From Paraburkholderia sp. CNPSo 3272 (GTDB lineage Bacteria; Pseudomonadota; Gammaproteobacteria; Burkholderiales; Burkholderiaceae): DNA of 64,000 bases. The notes beneath the pieces were generated by a model. The model made no database searches and was not told the origin of the DNA. It saw nothing but the letters and a program-made list of their open reading frames with translations. Every line of letters begins with the position of its first letter. Position 1 is the stretch's first letter. The position numbers were made by a program, and so were the translations under genes. This document shows, in pieces, positions 54,707-64,000 of the stretch. The DNA is taken from positions 186,001 through 250,000 of the forward strand of contig NZ_JAMBPQ010000003.1 of the NCBI RefSeq assembly GCF_024206495.1, read 5' to 3'.

Positions 54707-55597
54707 ATGGCGACCGCCGTTTCCCGCTTGCCGCGCAGGCTTTACAAATATAAATCTTTCGGCGTCAACACATTGCGGATGCTCGGCGAAGCCGAAGTCT
54801 ATTTCGCGAACCCACATCAATTCAACGACCCATTTGATTGCAGTCCGACCGTCCGTGTTGACGTTGAACGGGTGGAAGTCGAGCGACTCTGGAAACATCT
54901 TAGAATGAAGACCGTGGGTAAGGGGCAAGCAATAAAGGAATTGGGCAATCACCGGTACATGGCGACCGAGTATGGACGCCACGATGACGGCGCGGCGGGG
55001 ACTGCGGCCTACGTAGGCCACCTTGTATCCGACATTGACGACCATATAAGCACACACTTTGGTGGTCGCGGCGTGCTATCTCTGGCCGCGCATTGGGATA
55101 ACCCACTAATGTGGAGCCACTATGCCGATGAACATAGAGGCATGTGTATCGAATTCGATACCAACGACCATCGATGCGACCGGCTCGAGCCGGTCGCTTA
55201 CAGCTCGACACGTTACCTGCTTGTGAGCGACCTTATAGCATGGCACCTCGGTAAGTCCGGTGAAGCCGAGCAGAAAATCGCGCGACAGTTTTTCTTCGCG
55301 AAAGCACCACAATGGAGATACGAAAACGAGTGGCGGGCTATCGCGCCGAAGTCTGGCGTAGACGACGCGCCGTTTCGCATCTCAGCCATTCATCTCGGAT
55401 TTCGTATTGACCGAGCAGTCGCCACCGCCGTTGTCAAGATGCTCGCTGACGCGCGTGACAAGATTAAATTTTACGGCATGTGGTCCGAGGGTGATGGATT
55501 CAAACTGGCACGTTATCTTCTCGACGTGGACGAATTTGTCGAAAGGGGCATGCGTATGTCCGCAAAGTTCGTCATTGACGAGTTCGCCGCGAAATAA
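54707..55597 (+). CDS. DUF2971 domain protein
   Basis: A 296-residue protein. DUF2971 hallmarks are LYKYKSFGVNTLRMLGEAEV then YFANPHQFNDPFDCSP near the N-terminus, HWDNPLMWSHYADEHRGMCI in the centre, and FFFAKAPQWRYENEWRAI later. The family is common in defence islands and mobile elements but has no settled function. The ATG at 54707 follows CCGGAGAC; a longer frame adds 40 unlikely residues. Its stop overlaps the next open frame by one base (TAATG), an ATPase fragment. Confidence 0.8.
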   Translation: MATAVSRLPRRLYKYKSFGVNTLRMLGEAEVYFANPHQFNDPFDCSPTVRVDVERVEVERLWKHLRMKTVGKGQAIKELGNHRYMATEYGRHDDGAAGTAAYVGHLVSDIDDHISTHFGGRGVLSLAAHWDNPLMWSHYADEHRGMCIEFDTNDHRCDRLEPVAYSSTRYLLVSDLIAWHLGKSGEAEQKIARQFFFAKAPQWRYENEWRAIAPKSGVDDAPFRISAIHLGFRIDRAVATAVVKMLADARDKIKFYGMWSEGDGFKLARYLLDVDEFVERGMRMSAKFVIDEFAAK

Positions 55598-55821
55598 TGC
55601 TGCTTGAATATCTTTCGGCTGTCACCGCTCCGCCAATAATGCTAATTGACGACCCGGTCGTGCACATCGACGATATGAATACTCTTAGCCTCGGCACAGT
55701 CCGTTTTTGTTGCGGCGAGGCGGTCAATGCCGGCGGCCGCCCGGTACCCAGAAGGACTGGGCATAAGCCAGTTCTTGCACTGCACCTGACTTTGGAACAC
55801 GATGTCTTAAGTTGTGTTTAG
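55597..55821 (+). pseudogene. Remnant of an SMC/RecN-like ATPase (Walker B region)
   Basis: The frame starts MLLEYLSAVTAPPIMLIDDP then VVHIDDMNTLSLGTVR. The motif PPIMLIDDPVVHIDDMNTLS closely resembles the Walker B/D-loop of large SMC-like ATPases found in defence and repair loci. The rest of the 74-codon frame is not recognisable, and no Walker A is present anywhere near. It is presumably the last fragment of a large gene that once followed or overlapped the DUF2971 gene. Confidence 0.6.
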
Positions 55822-57236
55822 TCAACGTTGACGACCGGCCCGGGAGACAGAACCCGAACGCTGCGCGTTGCACGCGTCAGCGCGACATACCAGTCAAAAC
55901 GTGTCGTGCATGCGTGCGGCGTAATAACAGCATGGTCGAACTCCAGGCCCTTCACCAACAGAGTGCTTCCGACTGACCGATTGCGAATGGTCCGTCCTCT
56001 CTGACGCTTCCGGTTGGCAATTTGCCAGCATGCATCCACGATGCTTAGCGAAGGTTCGGCGCTCATCAAGCGAAGGGTTGACTTCACCGAGCTAACCAAT
56101 TCAGGCCGTACTACGCGGACGCCTGCTTCCACTCCAATTGAATCCAGCGCATCAAGCACCGTCGCTACTGTGTCGTCTCGCGCAACAGCGCTGATTGCTA
56201 ATTCTGCTTCAGAGGGCGCGTTTTTCAGCTTATTGGGTCGCTCCAGGATGCTATCCACACGTTTCAGCTTCTGAGCTACGTTCACGCCTGTGTAAGCGGT
56301 ACCCGCGAGGTCGAGCAGTGCTTGAATGCGCTCGATGCCGTGCTTTGAGGCCAAGGCCGTGTAGAACTCCGTTTCGCATGGTCCTGCCACGGGTTCGATG
56401 GTCGTTCCGCCAATACGTTTTGCAATGTCGGCACGTCGTGTCACCCGAGTACTCGAATCGATTACTACAAGTACCTCCCCATCACGTTGCCCGTGCTTCC
56501 GACATCGCTTGGCAAGCTCGCCTGGCTGTTCGTCGGGGCCGAATTCGACCCACTCAACCGCCACGGGCGCGTCGCGCAAATCAATTACTCCGTTCGCCAC
56601 GGACTCGCGAACATCGAGTAGCCAACGCCCGAGCGGTTCATTCTTGGCAGCAATCCACCTGCGGGGCTCGCTCAACTTCCCATGCAAAGGGAACACCGAT
56701 AAAGCAGTCGCCTGCCAGTCAACAAGCGCATCCTCTTTCGAAAAGCCGAATATCGCCTGATACGGGTCGCCGAAGACGTAACATCGAAGCGTTTTGCTCA
56801 GTGCACACGCAAGCCGATGGTGCGACTCCGAGCAGTCTTGATACTCATCGATTAAGACACCTTCATATGAGGCTTTCAGTACGCTGGCTACAGCGCCAGA
56901 TTCGACGAGCATGGCTGCCGCTGTCTGGACTTGTGTCCAGTTGTTCTTTGCTCGCAGTGTGGCAACCGGAAGGTGCGACGCTTTCGGATATGCCGTTGCC
57001 CAACGATGCGACCACGCAGCAAGAGTATCGACCTGCGCTTTGCTTGCGGCGACGCCAAGATTCGTCATTCGGCGACGGATAGCGTCTCGCCCCGCAATCG
57101 TATGGGTCAGTACCAACCATCGCCCTGGCAATTGGCCCGCGATTCTGGCAATTTGCTCGGTCTTACCCGTTCCCGCCGGCGCTTCAATAGAGCCGATGCG
57201 TGATTCGACCATTGCCCTGACGCTAGGTTCAAGCAT
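55818..57236 (-). CDS. gajB: UvrD/Rep-like superfamily 1 helicase, Gabija GajB-like
   Basis: A 472-residue SF1 helicase. Motifs are in order: Walker A APAGTGKTEQIAR, Walker B LIDEYQDCSESHH, motif III GDPYQAIFGF, motif V LLVKGLEFDHAVI and motif VI YVALTRATRSVRVL. The size matches GajB (about 494 residues) and is much shorter than UvrD. Its start lies within the last codons of the upstream OLD-family gene (8-bp overlap), so they are coupled. In Gabija systems GajB senses DNA ends or nucleotide depletion and boosts the nuclease GajA. The C-terminus ends next to the ATPase fragment. Confidence 0.84.
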   Translation of the reverse strand: MLEPSVRAMVESRIGSIEAPAGTGKTEQIARIAGQLPGRWLVLTHTIAGRDAIRRRMTNLGVAASKAQVDTLAAWSHRWATAYPKASHLPVATLRAKNNWTQVQTAAAMLVESGAVASVLKASYEGVLIDEYQDCSESHHRLACALSKTLRCYVFGDPYQAIFGFSKEDALVDWQATALSVFPLHGKLSEPRRWIAAKNEPLGRWLLDVRESVANGVIDLRDAPVAVEWVEFGPDEQPGELAKRCRKHGQRDGEVLVVIDSSTRVTRRADIAKRIGGTTIEPVAGPCETEFYTALASKHGIERIQALLDLAGTAYTGVNVAQKLKRVDSILERPNKLKNAPSEAELAISAVARDDTVATVLDALDSIGVEAGVRVVRPELVSSVKSTLRLMSAEPSLSIVDACWQIANRKRQRGRTIRNRSVGSTLLVKGLEFDHAVITPHACTTRFDWYVALTRATRSVRVLSPGPVVNVD

Positions 57237-58947
57237 TGCGGCTCAACCAGGCCATGACGCTTTGGAGCGTTGCTACGCATGAGCCGGCCCCGTCCGCGAG
57301 TGCCCTCGGGAGAATTTCCTCGCCGATTAGGAAGCAAAGGTCATAGTGGTCCTTTATCCACCGATGTCGATTGGCCTGCAGACCAATCTTTTTCGCCAAT
57401 TCGTTATCTTTCAATGAAGGGACAACTGCGTCGACGTCTGCAAAGGAAGCTTTCAGCGCACTTGCAAGCTGTCCAAGCCCTGCCGCAGTATGGTAGCCAG
57501 CGTCTGATAGGACCAGTCGAAGCAATTCCTCACGTTGCATCTGCGGCAACCCACCGAACAATTCGACTTCGGTGCACCGTCCATCGCCCCACTCGAAATG
57601 CAAGACGCCATGTTTCCCCAATGCGTCTGACACTGCAGGAGGCGGGGACTTGTCGCTGTCCGTGAAAACCGCTGTGCGGTAGCCAAGTCTGGCAAAGTAC
57701 TGGGCAACCTCGAATGTAGAGTCACCGCCACCGTCAACGAACACTACGCCCAAGCTTTGAAAATCAAGAGGAAACGTCGATGAAACGCCCTTCAACAGCC
57801 CGACTTCTGTTTGCCCTTCGCAAACAAGAATCGTCTTTGCCATAAATGCCTCACCACGGTCGCGGACAAATCGTCTGGCGTCCTTGACCGCAGTGGTTGC
57901 TCCGTTACAGGAAAGCACTTCGAGGATTCCGTCGATGCGGTGCCGTCTGCAAACGGATACCTCCTCAAATCTAAGTTCGCGCAGGACGAGTGGCGAATGG
58001 GTGGTGAGAAAGACCTGGCCAGATGCCTTCACCTTCGTGCGCAGATGGCTGATGAGTAGCGACGCACGGTGTGGCTCCAGCCCGTATTCAAGTTCGTCGA
58101 CTAGGAAAAACATGCGCTCTGCGGAGTCAGTACTCTGCAGCGCTGCGACGGCGAGGCGGGAAGAACCAGTACCCATGCACCGGACTGGGATGTCACCATC
58201 ATGCAGGGCGACCCCTCCGGCTCCCATCGCAATGCGTGAAGGGTCGAGATTAGCGGAAGGGCCAACGTCAAACTGAACACCTAGCTTCGCGATTTCTGGC
58301 CCTACGGTGTCTATGAGTTCCTTGAAGTCTTTCGCGCCCTCCTGCTCGAAGGCCTGACGAGCTTTGCGCGCTAGCTCATTGAGAGTCGCTGAAAGCTGTT
58401 CTGGATGGGAACCGACACGTTGTAATGCCGCCCCACGTCCCCAAGATAGATGCCGGTCTGCATAGACGCCTAGCCGAGCGGGAGCAAGGCGCTTACGGTC
58501 CTCGAAAGGCATCCGCTTGCTCTTGTCGACCACACCATCTCGGCAAGTGAGAACGTGCCAGTTAGGCTCAAGCGTCGAATCAACCTCTAGAGCAACTGTC
58601 AAGACAGGAATGACGCCGGCAGCTTCATTGGGCTCCTCTCTCCATTTCCCGCTTTTTTCGTGCCAGCCTGAAAGGGTCAAGCCATAGCGGTCGTCGCTCA
58701 GGAATTCTCGCGGTAAGTCCGACAGCACTGCAATAATCCGCAATCCTTTTTTCGACAGGCCCTTGTAGAAATCGAGGTCGTCAAATGTCGCGACATGGCG
58801 CTCCGCAAATACTAAGTCTATCGCGTCAAGAATCGTAGTCTTGCCGCTGTCGCCTGCGCCTATTAGGCAGTTAACCCCTTTGTTCGGTGTCCATTTCAGT
58901 GAGCTTATCCCGCGAAACCGCTCAATCCTCAGCTGTCTGATGTACAC
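57229..58947 (-). CDS. gajA: OLD-family ATPase-TOPRIM nuclease, Gabija GajA-like
   Basis: A 572-residue class 2 OLD protein. The N-terminal ABC-type ATPase has Walker A GAGDSGKTT (30-38), Walker B/D-loop MFFLVDELEYGLEPHRA and switch His in FLTTHSPLVLREL. The C-terminal TOPRIM domain has the metal-binding Glu in ILVCEGQTEVGLLKG and the DxD in AVFTDSDKSP. Size and partner match GajA (about 578 residues), which nicks specific DNA when phage transcription depletes nucleotides. The start MYIRQLRIERF has no strong ribosome site but is the family start. Confidence 0.86.
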   Translation of the reverse strand: MYIRQLRIERFRGISSLKWTPNKGVNCLIGAGDSGKTTILDAIDLVFAERHVATFDDLDFYKGLSKKGLRIIAVLSDLPREFLSDDRYGLTLSGWHEKSGKWREEPNEAAGVIPVLTVALEVDSTLEPNWHVLTCRDGVVDKSKRMPFEDRKRLAPARLGVYADRHLSWGRGAALQRVGSHPEQLSATLNELARKARQAFEQEGAKDFKELIDTVGPEIAKLGVQFDVGPSANLDPSRIAMGAGGVALHDGDIPVRCMGTGSSRLAVAALQSTDSAERMFFLVDELEYGLEPHRASLLISHLRTKVKASGQVFLTTHSPLVLRELRFEEVSVCRRHRIDGILEVLSCNGATTAVKDARRFVRDRGEAFMAKTILVCEGQTEVGLLKGVSSTFPLDFQSLGVVFVDGGGDSTFEVAQYFARLGYRTAVFTDSDKSPPPAVSDALGKHGVLHFEWGDGRCTEVELFGGLPQMQREELLRLVLSDAGYHTAAGLGQLASALKASFADVDAVVPSLKDNELAKKIGLQANRHRWIKDHYDLCFLIGEEILPRALADGAGSCVATLQSVMAWLSRNA

Positions 58948-59021
58948 GGCGTCCCCGTCATAGTGCGAGCATGCAGATTATCCAGCAAATGCCACCCAAT
59001 TTCGCCTCTACAGACAGTGGG

Positions 59022-62000
59022 TCAAGCACTCGCCCACTCTGCGGAGAGTGACTCCGCCTGCAGGAGTACGGTGTCGGTCGCTTCCTCCTGTCTGTCGGGC
59101 GGGTACTTATAGCGTTTGAGCAGCGTTTTGACCATCACACGCAGCTTGGCACGCACGGTTTCCCGCTTCGCCCAATCGACCGTGACCGAGCCGCGTAGCT
59201 TCACGACCAGCTCGACCGCGATTTTCTTCAAGGTTTCGTCGCCAAGTTCGCGCACAGCGGCTTCGTTAGTCGCCAGTGCATCGTAGAACGCCATCTCGTC
59301 GGGGCTCAGGCCCAGTTCCACGCCGCGTTGGGCCTCGGCTTGGAACTTCTTAGCCATCGCAATCAGTTCCTCAATAACCTGGGCAGTCTCGACGGCCCGA
59401 TTGCGGTAACGCGTCAGGCTCTGTTGCAGCAGCTCCGAGAACTTCGCGCTCTGCACGACGTTGCTCTTGAAACGCGATTTGATTTGGTCCTTAAGCAGGC
59501 GTTCCAGCAGCTCGACGGCCAGGTTTCGTTGCTGCATGTGCCGCACGTCTGCCAGAAAGCCATCAGAGAGCACGCTGATGTCGGGACGCTTCAGGCCCGC
59601 CGCAGAGAAGATGTCGATGACCTGGTCGCTGACCACGGCTCGACTGATGATTTGCCGCAGTGCGTGCTCTTTTTGCTCGTCAGTCAATGCCTTGTCCGCG
59701 CCGTCATGCTTGATGAGCGCCGCCTTCACGGCTTGAAGGAAGGCCAGTTCGTCGCGATACACAAGCGCCTCTTCGAGCGTGCAGCACAATGCGAATGCCT
59801 TGCTCGCAGCGAGCACCGTGTCGGCGAAGCGTTTCTTGCCGTCGTCCTGCCCGAGTACATGGTTCGCCACGGCGGGTAGAAGTTGCCATGCCTGGGTGCG
59901 AAACGCCGCGTAGTCGACGCCGTGAAGCATGCAGTGCAGCACGTCCATCTTTTCGGCGAGGACAGCCAGGGCTTCATGCGCGTCGATAGTCGGTCTGCCC
60001 CGCCCGTGGGCCTGGGTGTAGGTCGCAAGCGCTGCTTTCAGCTCGTTTGCGATGCCGATGTAGTCGACTACCAGACCGCCAGGCTTGTCTTTGAAAACCC
60101 GGTTCACGCGTGCGATGGCTTGCATCAGGTTGTGACCGCGCATCGGCTTGTCGATGTACATGGTGTGCATGCACGGTGCATCGAACCCGGTCAGCCACAT
60201 GTCGCGGACGATAACGAGCTTGAACGGGTCGGCTGGGTCCTTGAAGCGTTTTTCAAGGTCGTCGCGGACCTTTTTCGGGTAGATGTGCGGCTTAAGCATT
60301 GCCTTGTCGGACGCCGAGCCGGTCATCACAATCTTGATGGCACCTTGCGTCGGGTCGTCGCTATGCCATTCAGGGCGAAGCTGGGTAATCGCGTTATAGA
60401 GGTGCACGCAGATGTCGCGACTCATTGCGACAATCATTGCCTTGCCGTCCATTACCGATTGTCGGTTCTCGAAGTGGCTGACGATATCGGCTGCGATTTT
60501 CTGAATGCGCGGCGGTGCGCCGACGATTTTCTCCAGCGCGGCCCAACGGCGCAACGTAGCGACCTTGGCCTCGTCACTTTCCTCGTCCTCTGTGAGCTCG
60601 TCCACCTCATCATCGAGGGCGCTGGCGTCGTCCTCTTTCAGCTCCAGGCTGGCGAGGCGGCTTTCGTAGTAGATGGGCACCGTAGCTCCATCTTTTACCG
60701 CTTGCTCGATGTCGTAGATGTGGACGTAGTCGCCGAACACTGCGCGCGTGTCGCGGTCATCGAGCGATACCGGCGTGCCGGTGAATGCGACAAACGTAGC
60801 CTCGGGCAGTGCGTCGCGCAGATACTGCGCGTAGCCGTAGCGGACAGCCGAGCCTTCGCCCTTGCCATCCGTATTCGGTAGCCGGGCGTCAAATCCGTAC
60901 TGGCTGCGGTGGGCCTCGTCGCAAATCACGACGATATTGCGGCGGTTGGACAGCACGGGGAACGAGTCTTCGTCAGCGCCGGGCGTGAACTTCTGGATAG
61001 TCGTGAAGATGATGCCGCCCGATGGGCGGTTTGCCAGCAGGCGGCGCAGCTCGGGCCTGGTATCTGCCTGCACTGGGGTTTCACGCAGCAGCTCATTCGC
61101 ACCTGCGAATACCCCGAATAGCTGGTTGTCGAGGTCGTTGCGGTCGGTCACGACCACGAGCGTTGGATTCCCCATGCCTTCATGGGCCATCAGCGCACCA
61201 GCCAGGCAAGTCATTTCAATGCTCTTCCCCGCGCCTTGCGTATGCCAGACTACGCCGCCCTTACGTGAGCCTCCTGGGGCTGAGGCTTGCAGCACGCTGT
61301 GCACGACGGCGCGCACGGCGTGGAACTGGTGATAAGCGGAAACCTTCTTGACGAGCTGGCCATCGTCCTCGAACAGGATGAAGTGGCGCAGGTATTCGAG
61401 CAGGTAGTCGCGCCGGAACAGGCCGCGCGTCAGGGTTTCCAGCTCGTGCATCGCGCCGAGCGGGTCGGTTTCATGGCCGTCGATGGTGCGCCAGGCCAGA
61501 AAGCGTTCCTTGTTCGACGTGAGCGAGCCCATGCGGGCCGTGGTGCCGTCCGAGATGACTTCAAGCGCGTTGGCGTTAAACAGGTCGGGAATGTCTTGGT
61601 GGTACGCCTGGAGCTGGTTCCAGGCGGCCCAGATGTCGGCGTTCTCGTCGCCGGGGTTCTTCAGCTCGACCACGACAATCGGTAGGCCGTTGAGATACAG
61701 CACGACATCGGGGCGGCGAAGCTGTTTTGGCCCCTGGATGGCGAGCTGGTTGACGGCTAGCCAGTCGTTCGCGGAGATATCCGTGAAATCAGCCAGGCGC
61801 ACGCGGTCGCCGCGTGTTTCGCCGTCTTTCTGGAACTCGACAGGCACGCCGTCCACGAGCCAACGGTAAAGCTGACGATTGGCGTTGACAAGACCGGGCA
61901 CGTTCGGACTCATCACATGGCGCAGCGCGTCGTCGCGGGCGATGGCGGGAATGTGCGGGTTCAGCTTCGCGATGGCGGCAGACAGGCGGTGGCGTAGCGT

Positions 62001-62144
62001 CACGTCGCGGTAAGTGTCTCGTTCTGTGCCCGGTGTCTTGGTGTCCGGGGGCGAAATGTCGGGGCCATGGGCGGTCTGCCAGCCGAGAGCGGCCAGCCAT
62101 TCAAGCATGGCCTGTTCGACTGCGTCCTCGGTGATGCCGCTCAT
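59022..62144 (-). CDS. hsdR: Type I restriction enzyme, R subunit
   Basis: A 1040-residue HsdR. The N-terminal PD-(D/E)xK nuclease has [20 protein letters not shown] (Asp146, Glu160, Lys162). The SF2 translocase motor has Walker [10 protein letters not shown] (about 302-310), DEAH box [12 protein letters not shown] (409-412 for DEAH) and [14 protein letters not shown] helical C-terminus follows. It translocates unmodified DNA and cuts at a distance in complex with HsdM and HsdS. Its start overlaps the hsdS stop by 4 bp (ATGA). Confidence 0.96.
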   Translation of the reverse strand: MSGITEDAVEQAMLEWLAALGWQTAHGPDISPPDTKTPGTERDTYRDVTLRHRLSAAIAKLNPHIPAIARDDALRHVMSPNVPGLVNANRQLYRWLVDGVPVEFQKDGETRGDRVRLADFTDISANDWLAVNQLAIQGPKQLRRPDVVLYLNGLPIVVVELKNPGDENADIWAAWNQLQAYHQDIPDLFNANALEVISDGTTARMGSLTSNKERFLAWRTIDGHETDPLGAMHELETLTRGLFRRDYLLEYLRHFILFEDDGQLVKKVSAYHQFHAVRAVVHSVLQASAPGGSRKGGVVWHTQGAGKSIEMTCLAGALMAHEGMGNPTLVVVTDRNDLDNQLFGVFAGANELLRETPVQADTRPELRRLLANRPSGGIIFTTIQKFTPGADEDSFPVLSNRRNIVVICDEAHRSQYGFDARLPNTDGKGEGSAVRYGYAQYLRDALPEATFVAFTGTPVSLDDRDTRAVFGDYVHIYDIEQAVKDGATVPIYYESRLASLELKEDDASALDDEVDELTEDEESDEAKVATLRRWAALEKIVGAPPRIQKIAADIVSHFENRQSVMDGKAMIVAMSRDICVHLYNAITQLRPEWHSDDPTQGAIKIVMTGSASDKAMLKPHIYPKKVRDDLEKRFKDPADPFKLVIVRDMWLTGFDAPCMHTMYIDKPMRGHNLMQAIARVNRVFKDKPGGLVVDYIGIANELKAALATYTQAHGRGRPTIDAHEALAVLAEKMDVLHCMLHGVDYAAFRTQAWQLLPAVANHVLGQDDGKKRFADTVLAASKAFALCCTLEEALVYRDELAFLQAVKAALIKHDGADKALTDEQKEHALRQIISRAVVSDQVIDIFSAAGLKRPDISVLSDGFLADVRHMQQRNLAVELLERLLKDQIKSRFKSNVVQSAKFSELLQQSLTRYRNRAVETAQVIEELIAMAKKFQAEAQRGVELGLSPDEMAFYDALATNEAAVRELGDETLKKIAVELVVKLRGSVTVDWAKRETVRAKLRVMVKTLLKRYKYPPDRQEEATDTVLLQAESLSAEWASA

Positions 62145-63421
62145 GCAAGTGCCTCGTTCAATTGGGCCTCGGCTTCGGGGAGGCGGAGTTTGCCGGAGAT
62201 TAGGCGAGGGAGAAGCGTGTCGCGGAGAGCCGCTAGCTCCGCAATTGGCGCTGAGCAGATTCGGTCAACCAAAGGCCGAACAATATCGAAAAAAGCTTTT
62301 CGGACGGAAGGTGGAGGCACGACGACCATCTCCGAATCCAGAAAATGCTGCGTTTGGAAATTTGCCAAACCGGTACTCTGCACCTGGTAATTCCACATCT
62401 TTCCTGCTTGATAGATAGCGGTTAGATGTTGACTCAGCAGCAGGGCCGTATGAGCGTCAGGCGCGCGAAATAGTCGGCAGAAACTCGTTGGCACGGCTGT
62501 CTCCCCCAACTTTTTCAACACATCCTTCGTCACGTATAACGAGCGACCTGTCGGCTGGGTCTTGCTTCCACCAGAAACCTCAATCACCAAATCACCGTCT
62601 TGGAGTTTGCGTTTTTCTGATTTCTTCGGACTGACATATCGCCTTGGTACGTCATCGAATTGCCCTGCAGCAATATCTGGAATGTCAGTGCCCCGAATAA
62701 TGGTTGCCGGTTGCGTACATGTGTCGGTTGGACCTTCGGCTCCCCAATCGCCGCCAATAGCAAAGCTCAAAAGCTCGCCGAAGGGAATGCCCGTCCATCC
62801 TTTCGGAATCTCCCCCAACACCGACTCATCGAACGTATCCGGAAAAAGCGCGGCCGTTTCGGCATCTATGCCCTCCGGTTCGCGGCCCTCGGCCTTTGCG
62901 TGTACCGGGTCGAAGTCGATAAACCAGCTTTTGAACAGGGCTTGGGCGATTGATTCGAGCGTGAGATTGGTTTGACGGAGCAGTTCGATGCGGTCATCGA
63001 ACTGCTTCAAAAGCATACCTATTCCATACTGAACATCGAAGGATGGAAGGTTGACCTGAATAGCCGAAAGGATGCTTTGATTCAACAGCGGTTGACCGGA
63101 GCCGGAGCGCCATCTATTTAGGTCAAGCATCCGCAATAAACTGAATATGTAATACGGATGATTGCCCGGCAGCACTTCGGCTCGAATGGCGTTATCCGTA
63201 ACCCAACACGGCTTGTGCGAGAAATGTACGGCACCACAGTACGAACCAACGCGACCGATGACAATCGTATCGCTTGGTGAATTATGCTCAGAACTTAGTC
63301 CAATGGGGCCGTTTGCCCCGTACACGACGAATGCTCCGTCATCTGCGCGTTCTGGACTCGTTCGGCCATTCGCAAATTTCAGAATCTCCCCAAGTTTTCG
63401 CTCTCGCCATTCAGACTGCAT
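62141..63421 (-). CDS. hsdS: Type I restriction-modification specificity subunit
   Basis: A 426-residue HsdS with two target recognition domains. The first starts [20 protein letters not shown] and ends in the conserved helix ([20 protein letters not shown]). The second starts [18 protein letters not shown] and ends [20 protein letters not shown]. The recognition sequence cannot be read from the protein. The ATG at 63421 lies inside the 3' end of hsdM (11-bp overlap) with GGGGGA upstream; a TTG two codons earlier is possible. Confidence 0.93.
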   Translation of the reverse strand: MQSEWRERKLGEILKFANGRTSPERADDGAFVVYGANGPIGLSSEHNSPSDTIVIGRVGSYCGAVHFSHKPCWVTDNAIRAEVLPGNHPYYIFSLLRMLDLNRWRSGSGQPLLNQSILSAIQVNLPSFDVQYGIGMLLKQFDDRIELLRQTNLTLESIAQALFKSWFIDFDPVHAKAEGREPEGIDAETAALFPDTFDESVLGEIPKGWTGIPFGELLSFAIGGDWGAEGPTDTCTQPATIIRGTDIPDIAAGQFDDVPRRYVSPKKSEKRKLQDGDLVIEVSGGSKTQPTGRSLYVTKDVLKKLGETAVPTSFCRLFRAPDAHTALLLSQHLTAIYQAGKMWNYQVQSTGLANFQTQHFLDSEMVVVPPPSVRKAFFDIVRPLVDRICSAPIAELAALRDTLLPRLISGKLRLPEAEAQLNEALA

Positions 63422-64000
63422 ACCCAAGTCCCCCGAGCTTTTCGCGAATCACGACATCCAACTCAACTCCCTTCGCCATTTGCTCGGCAAGCTGAGCGGT
63501 CAGCCGGTCCATCTTCTCGCCGAAGGTCTCGTCATCTTCCTCAGTTTCTTCGGCTCCCACATAGCGTGCAGGAGTCAGTACATGCCCATGCTCGGCGATT
63601 TCTGCCAGCTTCACAGCACGACAGAAACCCGGCACGTCTGCATACGGGACCGCAGTGCCATCCTCGCCATCAGCGCGCCATCGATGCACGGTCGTGGCAA
63701 TCTTTCCGATGTCCTCATCATCAAATAAGCGCACAACACGCGACTCCATGCGACCGAGCTTGCGTGCGTCGATAAACAGTACCTCGCCGCGTCGGTCACG
63801 ACCTGGCTGGGCACCGGCGATTGGCGCACCGCTCTTATCTTTGGCTAGAAACCAGAGACATGCGGGAATCTGCGTGTTCAGGAACAGTTGCGGCGGCAGG
63901 GCAACCATCACGTCCACCACATCTGCCTCAACCATTGCACGGCGAATTTCGCCTTCGTTGCTTTGATTAGAGCTCATGCTGCCGTTGGCAAGCACCACGC
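63411..64000 (-). CDS. hsdM: Type I restriction-modification methylase subunit (C-terminal part)
   Basis: About 196 C-terminal residues are visible; the gene starts beyond the right edge. [20 protein letters not shown] then [20 protein letters not shown] and LWFLAKDK match the end of the catalytic domain of N6-adenine HsdM. The NPPF active-site motif lies outside the window. It is the first gene of the hsdMSR operon. Confidence 0.94.
   Translation of the reverse strand, partial: VVLANGSMSSNQSNEGEIRRAMVEADVVDVMVALPPQLFLNTQIPACLWFLAKDKSGAPIAGAQPGRDRRGEVLFIDARKLGRMESRVVRLFDDEDIGKIATTVHRWRADGEDGTAVPYADVPGFCRAVKLAEIAEHGHVLTPARYVGAEETEEDDETFGEKMDRLTAQLAEQMAKGVELDVVIREKLGGLGYAV

Overview
The window comes from a high-G+C betaproteobacterium of the Burkholderia/Paraburkholderia type. 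Evidence for this is the codon use, the E. coli-type argG, the H-NS protein with a long Lys/Ala-rich tail, paired DUF4148 secreted proteins, a 338-residue ACC deaminase beside its Lrp-type regulator, and a Rep/ParA/ParB replication and partition locus typical of a second chromosome (chromid) or megaplasmid. No tRNA, rRNA, CRISPR array or intact insertion sequence was found.

Layout. 0-3.7 kb: both subunit genes of a probable two-subunit hydroquinone 1,2-dioxygenase, a LysR regulator and an MFS transporter. A shared 23-bp box lies upstream of the dioxygenase and transporter genes. 3.7-8.3 kb: an aromatic-acid exporter-like protein, a GT2 glycosyltransferase, a broken GntR regulator and argG. 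8.5-14.4 kb: the replication origin. It consists of a leftward repA, about 1.3 kb holding at least thirteen 18-bp iterons in both orientations and an AT-rich stretch, then parA-parB and seven near-identical parS-like palindromes, three of them set in degenerate ~170-bp tandem repeats. 14.4-16 kb holds no convincing gene.

16-22.5 kb: a yhaO/yhaN-like nuclease-ATPase pair (SbcCD relatives), H-NS and a TauE-type permease. 22.5-25.5 kb: an MFS transporter and a membrane diguanylate cyclase. 25.8-31.8 kb: an operon of three SPFH (HflK/HflC-like) membrane proteins ending in a P1B-type heavy-metal ATPase. 32-39 kb: a branched-chain amino-acid binding protein, three exported alpha/beta hydrolases and two DUF4148 proteins. 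39.5-44 kb: a MASE1 histidine kinase/NarL-type regulator pair, then acdS and its divergent regulator acdR.

44-64 kb: a defence island with visibly lower G+C and much gene debris. From right to left it encodes a type I restriction-modification system (hsdM-hsdS-hsdR), a Gabija-like pair (OLD/TOPRIM ATPase-nuclease plus UvrD-like helicase), a fragment of an SMC-like ATPase, a DUF2971 protein, a frameshifted small gene and a 55-residue ORF. Next comes the most interesting unit: a serine alpha/beta hydrolase (lipase-like) followed by two paralogous caspase-like proteases fused to long arrays of 46-residue TPRs. Downstream are two truncated relics of the same protease 5' end and a fragmentary pair containing a PD-(D/E)xK-like nuclease. 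I propose the hydrolase plus the caspase-TPR proteins as a candidate undescribed abortive-infection-type system. TPR arrays would sense a trigger, the caspase domain would be activated, and the lipase would be the likely effector.
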